Translations under genes and position numbers: made by a program
The notes under the pieces: generated by a model
The model's database searches: none
What the model saw: the letters and a program-made list of their open reading frames with translations, nothing else
What the model was told of the DNA's origin: nothing
Assembly (NCBI GenBank): GCA_023458215.1
Contig: JAEXAJ010000220.1
Location: 1-64,000, forward strand
Source of the DNA: Bacteroidota bacterium
GTDB taxonomy: Bacteria; Bacteroidota; Bacteroidia; Bacteroidales; Bacteroidaceae
Reading direction: 5' to 3'
DNA: 64,000 nt
Shown here: in pieces, positions 45,611-54,566 of the stretch
How positions within the stretch are numbered: the stretch's first letter is position 1
Layout of the letters: each line of letters begins with the position of its first letter

Positions 45611-45692
45611 GATTTATGATTTATGATTTATGATTTATGATTTATTGCGTAGTATCAAGCGCAGCCAAATCATAAATTATAAATCATAAATC
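45611..45692. repeat. Heptamer-armed palindrome between mreD and mrdA
   Basis: The left arm 45611-45647 contains five GATTTAT-type 7-mers, and the right arm 45666-45692 is its complement (CATAAAT words). The centre is GTAGTATCAAGCGCAGC (45649-45665). It occupies nearly the whole 90-bp gap inside the shape operon. Confidence 0.9.
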
Positions 45693-46193
45693 TCATTTCT
45701 TCCTAATCCCCTCCATCGCCATGATACAAGTCACCGTGAGCAACGTACTTGCCACGATTCTCAATAGCAATGTTCCGATGTGGTCAAAAGAAAAGAATTC
45801 GATAGTGAGCAACATCCCGTGATGTACAAAGACACTAATAATCAAGTATTTCAAGAAAGGAGCAACTCCCATTGTATGGATTGCCGGCACCAATCCGTCC
45901 AGCGTATCACGAGGTACAAACAGTCGCAGGAATACAGGACGCAAGAAAGCTAGCATAACAGTAGCCGCTGCATTCATTCCCGGAGTGTCAGAGAGTATAT
46001 CGATAGTCAGCCCCAAGAAGAAAGCCCAAAGCATCAATACGTTGCGCGAAACATCCGATTCAAACTTTAATATCAGGTATATATATAAGAATGGGGTGGC
46101 ATACCCTGCAATATGCACATTATTCAATATCAGTACTTGCAACAGTACCAAACCGACAAACCACCCTATTTTATGTAGATAATTGATAATCAC
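45693..46193 (-). CDS. mreD: Rod-shape protein MreD
   Basis: A 166-residue integral membrane protein with five or six hydrophobic segments, for example WFVGLVLLQVLILNNVHI at the N-terminus. It has the conserved ILSDTPGMNAAATVMLAFLRP region. The start is a GTG overlapping the mreC stop (GTGA), implying translational coupling. It belongs to the elongasome with MreB and MreC. Sequence conservation in this family is low, but the gene order makes the name secure. Confidence 0.87.
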   Translation of the reverse strand: MIINYLHKIGWFVGLVLLQVLILNNVHIAGYATPFLYIYLILKFESDVSRNVLMLWAFFLGLTIDILSDTPGMNAAATVMLAFLRPVFLRLFVPRDTLDGLVPAIHTMGVAPFLKYLIISVFVHHGMLLTIEFFSFDHIGTLLLRIVASTLLTVTCIMAMEGIRKK

Positions 46194-47035
46194 TTTTCTT
46201 CCTCTTTTTCTTCTAATGCATTTTGTTCTTCTTGCCCACTGCGCGAAATAACCCGCACATCACTCACTTTACCAAAGTCCGTAGCCAATTTTATCTTCAA
46301 CAAGTACGAAAGTCCGTCGTGTGAATCGGACATATCATCTACCGTACCTACCATCACGCCTTCGGGGAACACCGTAGAATAACCACTGGTCACTACCGTA
46401 TCGCCCAAGTTAAACTCCGCATGCCGGGGTAAGTCTTTCAGGTAAGCAAAACGGGAATCGCCTCCCTCCCACTTCAAATAACCGAAGTAATCGCTACCCA
46501 CAATCTTACAACTGATGCTGGACTTACTGTTCAGTATAGGTATCACCAGGGAATAGTGCGGAGAAGTCTTATATACAATACCCACCACACCGTTGGCATC
46601 TACCACTCCCATTTCGGGGCGAATCCCTTCTTTCGTACCCTGATCCAAAGTGATGTAATTATTCTCCCGGTTCAGACTATTCTTGATGACACTTGCCTTG
46701 AATATGCGATACCCTTCGGGAGCAAGCCGTTCCATGCTATACAACCTTACCGAGTCCATGCCATTTTCAGCCAAGGTCTTTTCAAGAAAAGCAATGCGCT
46801 GCTCCAGTAGCATATTACGGTCGAGCAAGTCCTCGTTTACAGACTTTAAATGGAAGTAGGAACTGATTCCTCCCGAAACTTCATAAATCTTCCCCGCAAT
46901 TCCGTTGGCAGAAGTAAAATATACGCTCTGCTGGTAATGGTTGAAGCGGAATAATAAAACAAAACTGGTCACCTCTAACAGCAGAAAGAGGAACCAGTAA
47001 TTGTATTTAATGAGGAAGTTCAGTAAATTTCGCAT
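46190..47035 (-). CDS. mreC: Rod-shape protein MreC
   Basis: A 281-residue bitopic protein. A single N-terminal membrane helix (about 13-30) is followed by a coiled coil (about 63-92, VNEDLLDRNMLLEQRIAFLE) and two beta domains (NYITLDQGTKEGIRPEMGVV...). The acidic tail is EEQNALEEKEEEK. It links cytoplasmic MreB with periplasmic PBP2. It overlaps mreD by four bases and lies seven bases after mreB. Confidence 0.92.
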   Translation of the reverse strand: MRNLLNFLIKYNYWFLFLLLEVTSFVLLFRFNHYQQSVYFTSANGIAGKIYEVSGGISSYFHLKSVNEDLLDRNMLLEQRIAFLEKTLAENGMDSVRLYSMERLAPEGYRIFKASVIKNSLNRENNYITLDQGTKEGIRPEMGVVDANGVVGIVYKTSPHYSLVIPILNSKSSISCKIVGSDYFGYLKWEGGDSRFAYLKDLPRHAEFNLGDTVVTSGYSTVFPEGVMVGTVDDMSDSHDGLSYLLKIKLATDFGKVSDVRVISRSGQEEQNALEEKEEEK

Positions 47036-47042
47036 GCCTGTA

Positions 47043-48065
47043 TTATCTCATTAAGAATGAGAAGCGATCCACATTCTTCAATGCTACGCCTGTACCTTTG
47101 GCAACAGCATGCAAGGGGTCTTCCGCAATGTGGAACGGTATGTTAATCTTATCCGTCAGACGCTTATCCAAGCCACGCAACAAGGCGCCGCCACCAGCCA
47201 GATAGATGCCGTTGTGTACAATGTCGGCATACAGTTCGGGAGGCGTATTTTCCAATGCGCTCAAGATGGCAGTCTCAATCTTGGAGATGGATTTCTCCAG
47301 ACAGTGTGCTACTTCCTGGTAGCATACGGGGACTTCCATAGGCAAAGCCGTAATACGGTTCGGCCCGTGAACGATGTAATCTTCAGGAGCATCCTCACCG
47401 AGTTCGGTCAAAGCGGCACCCACATTGATCTTGATACGTTCGGCCATACGTTCGCTGACCTTCACATTATGTTGGCGGCTCATGTATTCCTGAATATCAG
47501 CCGTCAGGTCATCACCGGCTATACGGATGGAGTTGTTGGAAACAATACCTCCCAAAGAGATAACGGCAATTTCAGTAGAACCACCACCTATATCGACGAT
47601 CATGTTACCTTCGGGGGCTTCTACGTCGATACCGATACCAATAGCGGCAGCCATCGGTTCGAAAATCAAGTAAACATCACGACCGCCGGCATGTTCGGCA
47701 GAGTCGCGCACGGCACGAAGTTCCACTTCGGTACTGCCCGAAGGCACGCCGATCACCATACGGAGTGAAGGAGAAAACAAGCGGTTACGGTTGTTCACCA
47801 TCTTGATAAGTCCGCGTATCATCTGCTCGCAAGCATAGAAGTCGGCAATTACACCGTCGCGCAGCGGACGGATGGTACGTATGTTTTCGTGGGTCTTTTC
47901 GTGCATCAACTTTGCCTTTTCACCCACGGCAATCATCTTGTCTGTACGACGGTCCAGCGCCACTACCGAAGGCTCATCCACCACAATCTTGCCATTCGTA
48001 GTGATGATGGTATTGGCTGTGCCAAGGTCCATCGCTATTTCTTGTGTAAAAGAAAATAATCCCAT
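47043..48065 (-). CDS. mreB: Actin-like rod-shape protein MreB
   Basis: A 340-residue bacterial actin that polymerises under the membrane and directs wall elongation. Phosphate-1 motif AMDLGTANTIITTNGK lies at 11-26, phosphate-2 is MIVDIGGGSTEIAVISLGG, and the adenosine motif is GIYLAGGGALLRGLDK. The N-terminal MGLFSFTQE includes an amphipathic segment. It is the first shape gene after purH; a 113-bp heptamer repeat separates the two. Confidence 0.96.
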   Translation of the reverse strand: MGLFSFTQEIAMDLGTANTIITTNGKIVVDEPSVVALDRRTDKMIAVGEKAKLMHEKTHENIRTIRPLRDGVIADFYACEQMIRGLIKMVNNRNRLFSPSLRMVIGVPSGSTEVELRAVRDSAEHAGGRDVYLIFEPMAAAIGIGIDVEAPEGNMIVDIGGGSTEIAVISLGGIVSNNSIRIAGDDLTADIQEYMSRQHNVKVSERMAERIKINVGAALTELGEDAPEDYIVHGPNRITALPMEVPVCYQEVAHCLEKSISKIETAILSALENTPPELYADIVHNGIYLAGGGALLRGLDKRLTDKINIPFHIAEDPLHAVAKGTGVALKNVDRFSFLMR

Positions 48066-48066
48066 A

Positions 48067-48179
48067 TTTTAAATGAAGAATTAAGAATGAAGAATTAAGA
48101 ATACTATGCAGAATTACAACGCAAATTAAATACAGCGCAGCAAATTCTTCATTTTTAATTCTTCATTCATCATTATTAT
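48067..48179. repeat. Heptamer-armed palindrome between purH and mreB
   Basis: The left arm 48067-48102 is built from AATGAAG and AATTAAG units, and the right arm from 48142 is its complement. The 39-bp centre (48103-48141) ends in TACAGCGCAGC. It uses the same heptamer words as the element inside the oxidoreductase gene, and lies between the stop of purH and the start of mreB. Confidence 0.9.
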
Positions 48180-49702
48180 TAGTGTTTAAAGTGACGGAAA
48201 CCGGTAATTACCATCGCCATACCGTGCTCGTTGCAATATTCAAACGAAAGTTCGTCTTTAATGCTTCCGCCCGGTTGAATAACTGCATTTACACCTTCGT
48301 TACCCGCAATCTCCACACAATCGGGGAAGGGGAAGAAAGCATCGCTCGCCATGACTGCACCTTTCAGGTCGAAGCCGAAGGTTTTAGCTTTCTCGATAGC
48401 TTGCTTCAAAGCATCTACACGGCTGGTCTGACCGACACCGCTCGCCAGCAATTGCTTGTTTTTCGCCAATACGATGGCATTCGATTTGCTGTTCTTTACA
48501 ATCTTATTTGCGAAAAGCATATCTTCAATTTCCTGTGCAGTAGGAGCCTTGGTAGTAACGGTCTTCAAATCTTCCGGAGTTTCTACTTTGAGGTCACGAT
48601 CCTGCACCAATACGCCGTTCAACAAAGAGCGGAACTGCTTCTTGGGCAGAGTAGCTTCTTTGCGCACCAGGATAATGCGGTTTTTCTTCTGACCGAGGAT
48701 TTCCAAAGCATCCACATCATAATCGGGAGCGATGATTACTTCAAAGAAGATTTTATTGATCTCTTCGGCAGCAGCCTTGTCAATCACTCCGTTGGTGATA
48801 AGCACACCACCGAAAGCAGATACCGGATCACCTGCCAAAGCATCGTTCCATGCTTCGAGCACGGTGGGGCGCGAAGCCAAGCCGCAAGCATTGTTATGCT
48901 TCAGGATGGCAAAAGTAGTATCATCGAATTCGTCAATCAAATCAACGGCAGCGTTGATGTCTAGCAGGTTGTTATAAGAGATTTCTTTGCCATGAATCTG
49001 ATCGAACATCGCATCGATATTTCCATAGAAATAACCCTTTTGATGAGGGTTCTCGCCATAGCGCAGCGTCTTCTGACTGTTTGCCGAGCAACGGAAGGCA
49101 GAACCTTCTTCACCATCGAAGTAGTTGAAGATAGCCGAATCGTAGTGTGAAGAAACACCGAATGCCTCCTTGGCAAACCAGCGGCGTTCTTCGAGATTAG
49201 TGGTAGCACCATGTTCCATCAACATATCACGGAACGGTTGGTATTGGGCTTGCGATGCTATGATAACCACATCGTTGAAGTTCTTGGCAGCGGCACGAAT
49301 CAGGGAGATACCGCCTATGTCTATCTTCTCGATAATAGTAGGTTCGTCGGCACCGCTGGCAACGGTTGCTTCAAACGGATAGAGGTCAACGATGACGAGG
49401 TCTATTTCGGGAATTTCGTATTTATCGATTTGTTGCATGTCTTGTTCCAATCCGCGGCGACAAAGAATACCTCCGAAAACCTTCGGATGCAAGGTTTTCA
49501 CACGTCCGCCCAGGATGGAAGGGTATGTAGTAAGGTCTTCCACTGCCTTGCAGGGATAGCCCAGGGATTCTATAAATTGACGGGTTCCGCCGGTTGAAAG
49601 GAACTCTACACCTTCTTCGTGCAGCTTGGTAATGATTTCGTCCAAACCTTCTTTATGGTAAACGGACACCAATGCTGTTTTGATTCTTTTTGTTTCAGAC
49701 AT
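48179..49702 (-). CDS. purH: Bifunctional AICAR formyltransferase / IMP cyclohydrolase
   Basis: Catalyses the last two steps of purine synthesis. The 507-residue protein has an N-terminal methylglyoxal-synthase-like IMP cyclohydrolase domain (KTALVSVYHKEGLDEI, EFLSTGGTRQFIE) and a C-terminal formyltransferase domain with the catalytic Lys-His pair (ILKHNNACGLA). It ends FFPFPDCVEIAG...GGSIKDE. The ATG at 49702 is supported by the promoter box 46 bases upstream, which places an earlier in-frame ATG outside the usual alignment. It leads the operon that continues into the shape genes. Confidence 0.95.
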   Translation of the reverse strand: MSETKRIKTALVSVYHKEGLDEIITKLHEEGVEFLSTGGTRQFIESLGYPCKAVEDLTTYPSILGGRVKTLHPKVFGGILCRRGLEQDMQQIDKYEIPEIDLVIVDLYPFEATVASGADEPTIIEKIDIGGISLIRAAAKNFNDVVIIASQAQYQPFRDMLMEHGATTNLEERRWFAKEAFGVSSHYDSAIFNYFDGEEGSAFRCSANSQKTLRYGENPHQKGYFYGNIDAMFDQIHGKEISYNNLLDINAAVDLIDEFDDTTFAILKHNNACGLASRPTVLEAWNDALAGDPVSAFGGVLITNGVIDKAAAEEINKIFFEVIIAPDYDVDALEILGQKKNRIILVRKEATLPKKQFRSLLNGVLVQDRDLKVETPEDLKTVTTKAPTAQEIEDMLFANKIVKNSKSNAIVLAKNKQLLASGVGQTSRVDALKQAIEKAKTFGFDLKGAVMASDAFFPFPDCVEIAGNEGVNAVIQPGGSIKDELSFEYCNEHGMAMVITGFRHFKH

Positions 49703-49747
49703 GGATTTGCGTATTAAAAGTATGCGTATATTTAAGTATTCGGTGTG

Positions 49748-49755
49748 CAAAGTTA
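49748..49755 (-). promoter_or_regulatory. -7 box before purH (TAACTTTG)
   Basis: The minus strand reads TAACTTTG. It would transcribe purH and, by read-through of the palindrome at 48067, the mre genes. An earlier ATG for purH at 49750 overlaps this box and is therefore unlikely. Confidence 0.65.
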
Positions 49756-49807
49756 CAAATTTTGTTTATTCGTACATACATTCATATACAATAAATTAGG
49801 TATAATT

Positions 49808-49842
49808 AAAAAAGGCAGCATCTGTTACCAGTCTGCCGCCTT
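49808..49842 (-). terminator. Rho-independent terminator of the M13 peptidase gene
   Basis: On the minus strand GGCAG pairs with CTGCC around an ACTGGTAACAGATG loop, and a T6 run follows. It lies 25 bases after the peptidase stop. Confidence 0.75.
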
Positions 49843-49866
49843 CTTTAAAGGAATTATTTTCCGATT

Positions 49867-51903
49867 TTACCAAATAGAAACTCTTTTTTCTACCGGCAAG
49901 AACATCGGATCTTTCTCAGTGATATTGAATGCCTCGTACCAAGCGTCGATTTGCGGCAATGCACCATCCACACGCCACTTGCCCAATGAGTGCACATCGC
50001 TCTTCGTGCGGTTCAACACTTCTTCGGGACGAATATTGTTTCCCCATACACCGGCGTATGCCAGGAAGAAGCGTTGTTCGGGAGTAAAGCCGTCTTTCTC
50101 AACAAGAGGAGCAGCAGCAGTAGCTTTCTTGAATGCCTGGTAAGATACCTGCAAACCACCGTGGTCGGCTATATTTTCACCCAACGTCATACGACCGTTA
50201 CCATATACACCCGGAGCGACCTCGATGCTGTCGAATATGTTCACCATCACTTGGGCACGCTCGTCAAAGAGTTTGGCATCTTCGGCAGACCACCAATCTT
50301 TCAGGTTGCCGTCTTTGTCGTACTGGCGACCCTGGTCGTCGAAGCCATGCGTCATTTCATGACCGATCACCACACCGATAGCTCCATAGTTGAAGGCATC
50401 GTCCGCATTCATATCAAAGAAGGGATATTGCAGAATGGCGGCAGGGAAACATATTTCGTTTGTTGTAGGGTTATAATAAGCATTTACAGTTTGCGGAGTC
50501 ATCAACCATTCGTCCTTGTCTACCGGTTTGCCGGCTTTGGCAATCATCTCGGCATGTCCCCACTGATTGGCGCGTTCTACATTTGCCCAGTAAGAGTCGT
50601 TCTTTATTTCGAGGGTAGAGTAGTCTTTCCATTTGTCGGGGTAGCCGATTTTTACGTGGAAGGTAGCGAGTTTCTCCAAAGCTTTCACTTTGGTTGAATC
50701 ACTCATCCAAGAAAGGTTTTGGATACGTTCGCCCAAGCTTTCTTGCAAGTTCTTCACTAAAGTAACCATGCGCTCTTTGGCGGCAGCGGGGAAATATTTC
50801 TCTACATACATCTGACCTACGGCCTCACCCAAAGCGGAACTTACAGTACCCACCGCTCTCTTCCAACGGGGCTGCATCTCCTGCGTGCCGCTCATGGTGC
50901 GTTCGTAGAAGTCAAAGCTCTGTTCGGCCATGGCATCGTTCAAAGTTTCGGAGGCGGCGTCAATTAATTTCCATTGCAAGTAAAGCCCTTGTTGGTCGGC
51001 GGGCAAAGTGTTCAGGACATCGGCAGCAGCTTTCAGGGAAGCAGGCTGACCGACGATGACTTCTTTCACATCTTTCAATCCCAAGGCAGACAAGTAAGCG
51101 TTCCAGTCGAAAGTAGGATACGCCTTCTGCAACTCTTCCATACTCATTTTATTATAGTTGGCATGCGCATCCCGCAATTCGGTACGAGAACGGAAGGCTT
51201 TGGCAAGACGGGTTTCTACATCCATCACAACTTCAACACCTTTCTTGGCAGTAGCTTCATCAAAGCCTGCCAGTTGATACATTTTCTGTACATGGGTGCG
51301 GAAAGCGTTGCGAATTTTAGTGGTGGCCTCATCGTTTTCCAGATAGTATTCGCGTTCGCCCATACTCAAGCCGGCTTGGTAAGTCTGAACTGCATTCATT
51401 GAACTGTTCATTTCATCAGCGCCTACGTACAGGGCATTGTAGGCAACAATTCCCTTCTTCTGCAAGTCACCCAGCAGTGCATAGACCTCTTTGGTGTCTT
51501 TCAAAGCTCCCAGTTGGTCGAGTTCGGACTTGATGGGAGCTATGCCTTCGCTGTTCAGCTTCACGCTGTCCATTACAATCTTATAGAGGTCGCCTATCTT
51601 TTGCGCCACACTGCCGGCTTCGTGCGGAGTAGCGGCAAGTTCTTCGATGAGTCCTTGAATCTGCTTACGATTATTCTCCGCCAGAATGGTAAAAGAACCA
51701 TACTGCGAATATTGGGGTGGAATCGGATTGTTCTTCATCCAGCCGCCACAAGCGTATTGATAGAAATCGGTTCCGGGCAGAGCCGTGGTGTCAAGATTGG
51801 CAAGCTGGATGCCGGCTGTCAGTTCAGTCGATGGCTTGCCGCTGCCGCAGGATGCTGCCAGAAGGCAGAAAGCTGCAAGGGGGAGAAAATGATTTACTTT
51901 CAT
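49867..51903 (-). CDS. pepO: M13 (neprilysin-like) zinc metallopeptidase lipoprotein
   Basis: A 678-residue exported endopeptidase. The signal peptide ends at LLAASC. The N-terminal M13 domain begins PGTDFYQYACGGWMKNNPIP. The catalytic domain has HExxH in VIGHEMTHGFDDQG and the third zinc ligand in ENIADHGGLQ. The conserved C-terminal region includes NNIRPEEVLN and ends in VSIW. It is predicted to act on peptides in the periplasm or at the surface. The ATG at 51903 is chosen because it begins the signal peptide. A terminator follows the gene. Confidence 0.92.
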   Translation of the reverse strand: MKVNHFLPLAAFCLLAASCGSGKPSTELTAGIQLANLDTTALPGTDFYQYACGGWMKNNPIPPQYSQYGSFTILAENNRKQIQGLIEELAATPHEAGSVAQKIGDLYKIVMDSVKLNSEGIAPIKSELDQLGALKDTKEVYALLGDLQKKGIVAYNALYVGADEMNSSMNAVQTYQAGLSMGEREYYLENDEATTKIRNAFRTHVQKMYQLAGFDEATAKKGVEVVMDVETRLAKAFRSRTELRDAHANYNKMSMEELQKAYPTFDWNAYLSALGLKDVKEVIVGQPASLKAAADVLNTLPADQQGLYLQWKLIDAASETLNDAMAEQSFDFYERTMSGTQEMQPRWKRAVGTVSSALGEAVGQMYVEKYFPAAAKERMVTLVKNLQESLGERIQNLSWMSDSTKVKALEKLATFHVKIGYPDKWKDYSTLEIKNDSYWANVERANQWGHAEMIAKAGKPVDKDEWLMTPQTVNAYYNPTTNEICFPAAILQYPFFDMNADDAFNYGAIGVVIGHEMTHGFDDQGRQYDKDGNLKDWWSAEDAKLFDERAQVMVNIFDSIEVAPGVYGNGRMTLGENIADHGGLQVSYQAFKKATAAAPLVEKDGFTPEQRFFLAYAGVWGNNIRPEEVLNRTKSDVHSLGKWRVDGALPQIDAWYEAFNITEKDPMFLPVEKRVSIW

Positions 51904-51956
51904 AATGTTATAATGTTGTAAAGTTATAATGTGATAGAGGGAAGATACCACTCCTA

Positions 51957-53948
51957 TCACCCTATCGTTTTATCACTGTTCTTTGCCTCTTCAAGTTCGA
52001 CGGAGGCCGCCTCCCACTCCTCCATCACCCGGTTCAGTTGGGCTTTCAGCTTCTGATGTTGTTCGTAGAGAGACATGTCTGAGGCTCCTTCGGGAGTAGC
52101 CATACGGGCTTCGAGGATGGCGATGGCAGATTCGGTTTGCTCTATCTCCGCCTCACAGTCCGCCACGCGGCGTTCCAGTTTCTTTAAGCGTTTATTGAGT
52201 TCCTTCTGTTCTTCGTAAGAAAGTTTTGCGGCAGAAGGTTGCGATGCCTCGGTATCAGTGGCGGAAACGGCAGCGGTATTCTTGCCTGCGGAGGGGGAAG
52301 CAGAAAGGGAGGGGGATTTCTGCAACTCATTCAGGCTCTCTATCTGTTTCTTCTGCAAGAAGTCGTAGATGCCGCCAAGATGCTCCTTCACCAGTCCGCC
52401 GCCGAATTCATAGACTTTGGTGGCAAGTCCGTCGAGGAAGTCACGGTCGTGGCTGACGAGAATGACTGTGCCGTCGAACTCACGGATGGCATCCTTCAGC
52501 ACGTCTTTGGAACGCATGTCGAGGTGATTCGTAGGTTCGTCGAGGATGAGGAAGTTGACGGGTTCGAGCAGCAACTTAATCATGGCCAGACGGGTGCGCT
52601 CGCCGCCGGAGAGAACTTTCACCTTCTTGTCCGATGCTTCGCCTCCAAACATGAAGGCGCCGAGGATGTCACGTATCTTGAGGCGGATGTCGCCCACGGC
52701 TACACGGTCGATGGTATCGAATACGGTCAGTTCGCCATCCAGCATTTGCGCCTGGTTTTGGGCGAAGTAGCCTATCTGAACGTTGTGACCGAGGGTGAGC
52801 TTGCCGGTGTAGTCCGTTATCTCGTCCATGATGCACTTCACGAGGGTGGATTTACCTTCACCGTTCTTTCCTACGAAGGCTATCTTCTCGCCGCGGTTGA
52901 TGGTGAGGTTGACGTCGTGGAAGATGACATGGTCGCCGTATGCCTTGCGGACGTCCTCGCAGATGACGGGGTAGTTGCCGCTACGGCTGCTGCAAACGAA
53001 CTTCAATCTCAAGGCAGAGTTGTCTTCTTCGTCCACTTCGATGCGGTCTATCTTCTCCAGCTGCTTGATGCGGCTTTGCACTTGCACGGCTTTGGTGGCT
53101 TTGTAGCGGAAACGTTCGATGAAGTCTTCGGTATCTTGTATCTGCTTTTGCTGGTTCTCGTAGGCACGAAGTTGTTGTTCGCGGCGTTCTTGGCGAAGCA
53201 CCACAAATTCGTCGTACTTCACCCGGTAGTCGTAGATGCGTCCGCAAGTGATTTCGATGGTGCGGGTGGTGACGTTATTAAGGAAAGCACGGTCGTGGCT
53301 GACGAGCACTACGGCATTGGCACGAGTGGAGAGGAAATTCTCCAACCACTGGATACTTTCGATGTCGAGGTGATTGGTAGGCTCATCAAGCAGAAGTACG
53401 TCGGGACGGCGAAGCAATAGCTTGGCAAGCTCGATACGCATACGCCAACCGCCGGAGAACTCGCTGGTGGAACGGTCGAAGTCTTCACGGCTGAAACCAA
53501 GTCCCATGAGCGTGCGCTCTATCTCGGCACGGTAGTTGGTGCCGCCCATCATCAGGAAGCGTTCGTTCTCGTGGGTGAAGCGGTCGATGAGTTTTTGGTA
53601 GTCTTCGCTTTCGTAATCGGTGCGTTCGGCAAGTTGCTGATTCATGCGTTCAATGTCCGCCTGCATCTCGAAGATGTGTTCAAAGGCGAGTTCGGCTTCC
53701 TGCATCACAGTATGCTCGTCGCTGAGTATCATTACCTGGGGGAGATAGCCGATGGTACATTCACGGGGAACGGCCACCACGCCGGAAGTGGGCTGCTGCA
53801 TGCCGGCCAATATTTTGAGCATGGTAGATTTGCCCGCGCCATTCTTACCTACCAAGGCAATACGGTCTTTCTTGTTGATGACGTAAGAGACGTCTTCAAA
53901 CAGAGGAGTAGCGTTAAATTCTACCTTCAGTCCTTCTACTGATATCAT
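51957..53948 (-). CDS. ABC-F family ATPase
   Basis: A 663-residue cytoplasmic protein with two ABC domains and no membrane segments. Walker A motifs are VGKNGAGKST (about 34-43) and VGKNGEGKST (about 357-366). Signature motifs are EFSGGWRMR and LSGGERTR, each followed by LLDEPTNHLDI or LILDEPTNHLDM. A charged linker with YENQQKQIQDTEDFIERFR joins the domains, and a C-terminal coiled coil (about 580-655) follows. Layout matches Uup/YheS-like ABC-F proteins, which act on ribosomes or replication intermediates. An antibiotic-resistance subtype is not indicated. Confidence 0.9.
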   Translation of the reverse strand: MISVEGLKVEFNATPLFEDVSYVINKKDRIALVGKNGAGKSTMLKILAGMQQPTSGVVAVPRECTIGYLPQVMILSDEHTVMQEAELAFEHIFEMQADIERMNQQLAERTDYESEDYQKLIDRFTHENERFLMMGGTNYRAEIERTLMGLGFSREDFDRSTSEFSGGWRMRIELAKLLLRRPDVLLLDEPTNHLDIESIQWLENFLSTRANAVVLVSHDRAFLNNVTTRTIEITCGRIYDYRVKYDEFVVLRQERREQQLRAYENQQKQIQDTEDFIERFRYKATKAVQVQSRIKQLEKIDRIEVDEEDNSALRLKFVCSSRSGNYPVICEDVRKAYGDHVIFHDVNLTINRGEKIAFVGKNGEGKSTLVKCIMDEITDYTGKLTLGHNVQIGYFAQNQAQMLDGELTVFDTIDRVAVGDIRLKIRDILGAFMFGGEASDKKVKVLSGGERTRLAMIKLLLEPVNFLILDEPTNHLDMRSKDVLKDAIREFDGTVILVSHDRDFLDGLATKVYEFGGGLVKEHLGGIYDFLQKKQIESLNELQKSPSLSASPSAGKNTAAVSATDTEASQPSAAKLSYEEQKELNKRLKKLERRVADCEAEIEQTESAIAILEARMATPEGASDMSLYEQHQKLKAQLNRVMEEWEAASVELEEAKNSDKTIG

Positions 53949-53977
53949 AGTGTCAATGAAATTATCGTTTGGAAGCG

Positions 53978-54011
53978 CAAAGGTAACGATTTTCAGCTGA
54001 TTATGATCAAA
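53978..54011 (-). promoter_or_regulatory. Promoter of the ABC-F gene
   Basis: The minus strand reads TACCTTTG at 53985-53978 with TTTG at 54011-54008, 22 bases upstream. The start codon lies 30 bases downstream. Confidence 0.6.
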
Positions 54012-54085
54012 AAAAGACTATAAATCTGTCATGCGAATGAGATGGCAGGGTTTAGGAAAGTATCAGGGCCGGTTGCTTCTGATAA

Positions 54086-54274
54086 TTATTTCTGTTTCCT
54101 CTGCTTTGCTTTACGAAGCAGAGTCCGGGCAGAGACTGTCTTAATCTTACCGTCGGATGTACTCAGAACCACCTTTTCGTTGCGTTCCGCTTTCCTCTCC
54201 AGCATACGTTGTTCGGCAAGGGCCAGTCCGTAATGCAATTTGTTACTCAGTTCTTTCCATTCATCGTTTGACAT
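54086..54274 (-). CDS. Small basic conserved-type protein, function unknown
   Basis: A 62-residue protein with 20 or so charged residues and a strongly basic end (LLRKAKQRKQK). The first half is a predicted helix (SNDEWKELSNKLHYGLALAE). It has a good -7 box 35 bases upstream, which supports its being a real gene. No known domain is recognised. Nucleic-acid or ribosome binding would fit the charge but is speculation. Confidence 0.6.
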   Translation of the reverse strand: MSNDEWKELSNKLHYGLALAEQRMLERKAERNEKVVLSTSDGKIKTVSARTLLRKAKQRKQK

Positions 54275-54308
54275 AACTTTCTAAGACTTGCCCATGCAAA
54301 TCATGATG

Positions 54309-54316
54309 CAAAGATA
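54309..54316 (-). promoter_or_regulatory. -7 box before the small basic protein (TATCTTTG)
   Basis: The minus strand reads TATCTTTG, matching TAnnTTTG, 35 bases before the ATG. Confidence 0.55.
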
Positions 54317-54566
54317 TAACTTTCTGACGAATTACCACTTTCTTACCTTTCTTATTCTTCATGCGCACAGGTTGCCACATCTCCCGTTTAAGCAATTTGT
54401 GAGAACAGAGGCAGGCAGGTTTCTACGCAGCATGGAATTGTTTTCTCCGATCAATTCTCTTTCGGCAAGTTGTTCAAATGTAGGGCGGGAATGCTTCCGG
54501 CTGATTGCCGGAAGAACAAAGAATAATACCTTGCACCTTAAGTACCTATACCTTGCCGGGCACACA
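54317..54566. other. Non-coding stretch with one hairpin
   Basis: No convincing gene is seen. CTTCCGGC (54494-54501) and GCCGGAAG (54507-54514) form an 8-bp stem with a 5-base loop. Open frames across it on both strands lack promoters and recognisable protein features. Confidence 0.5.

Noticed and set aside
52239..53420. Long plus-strand frame opposite the ABC-F gene
   Set aside because: It mirrors the ABC-F coding sequence and has no domain or upstream signal.
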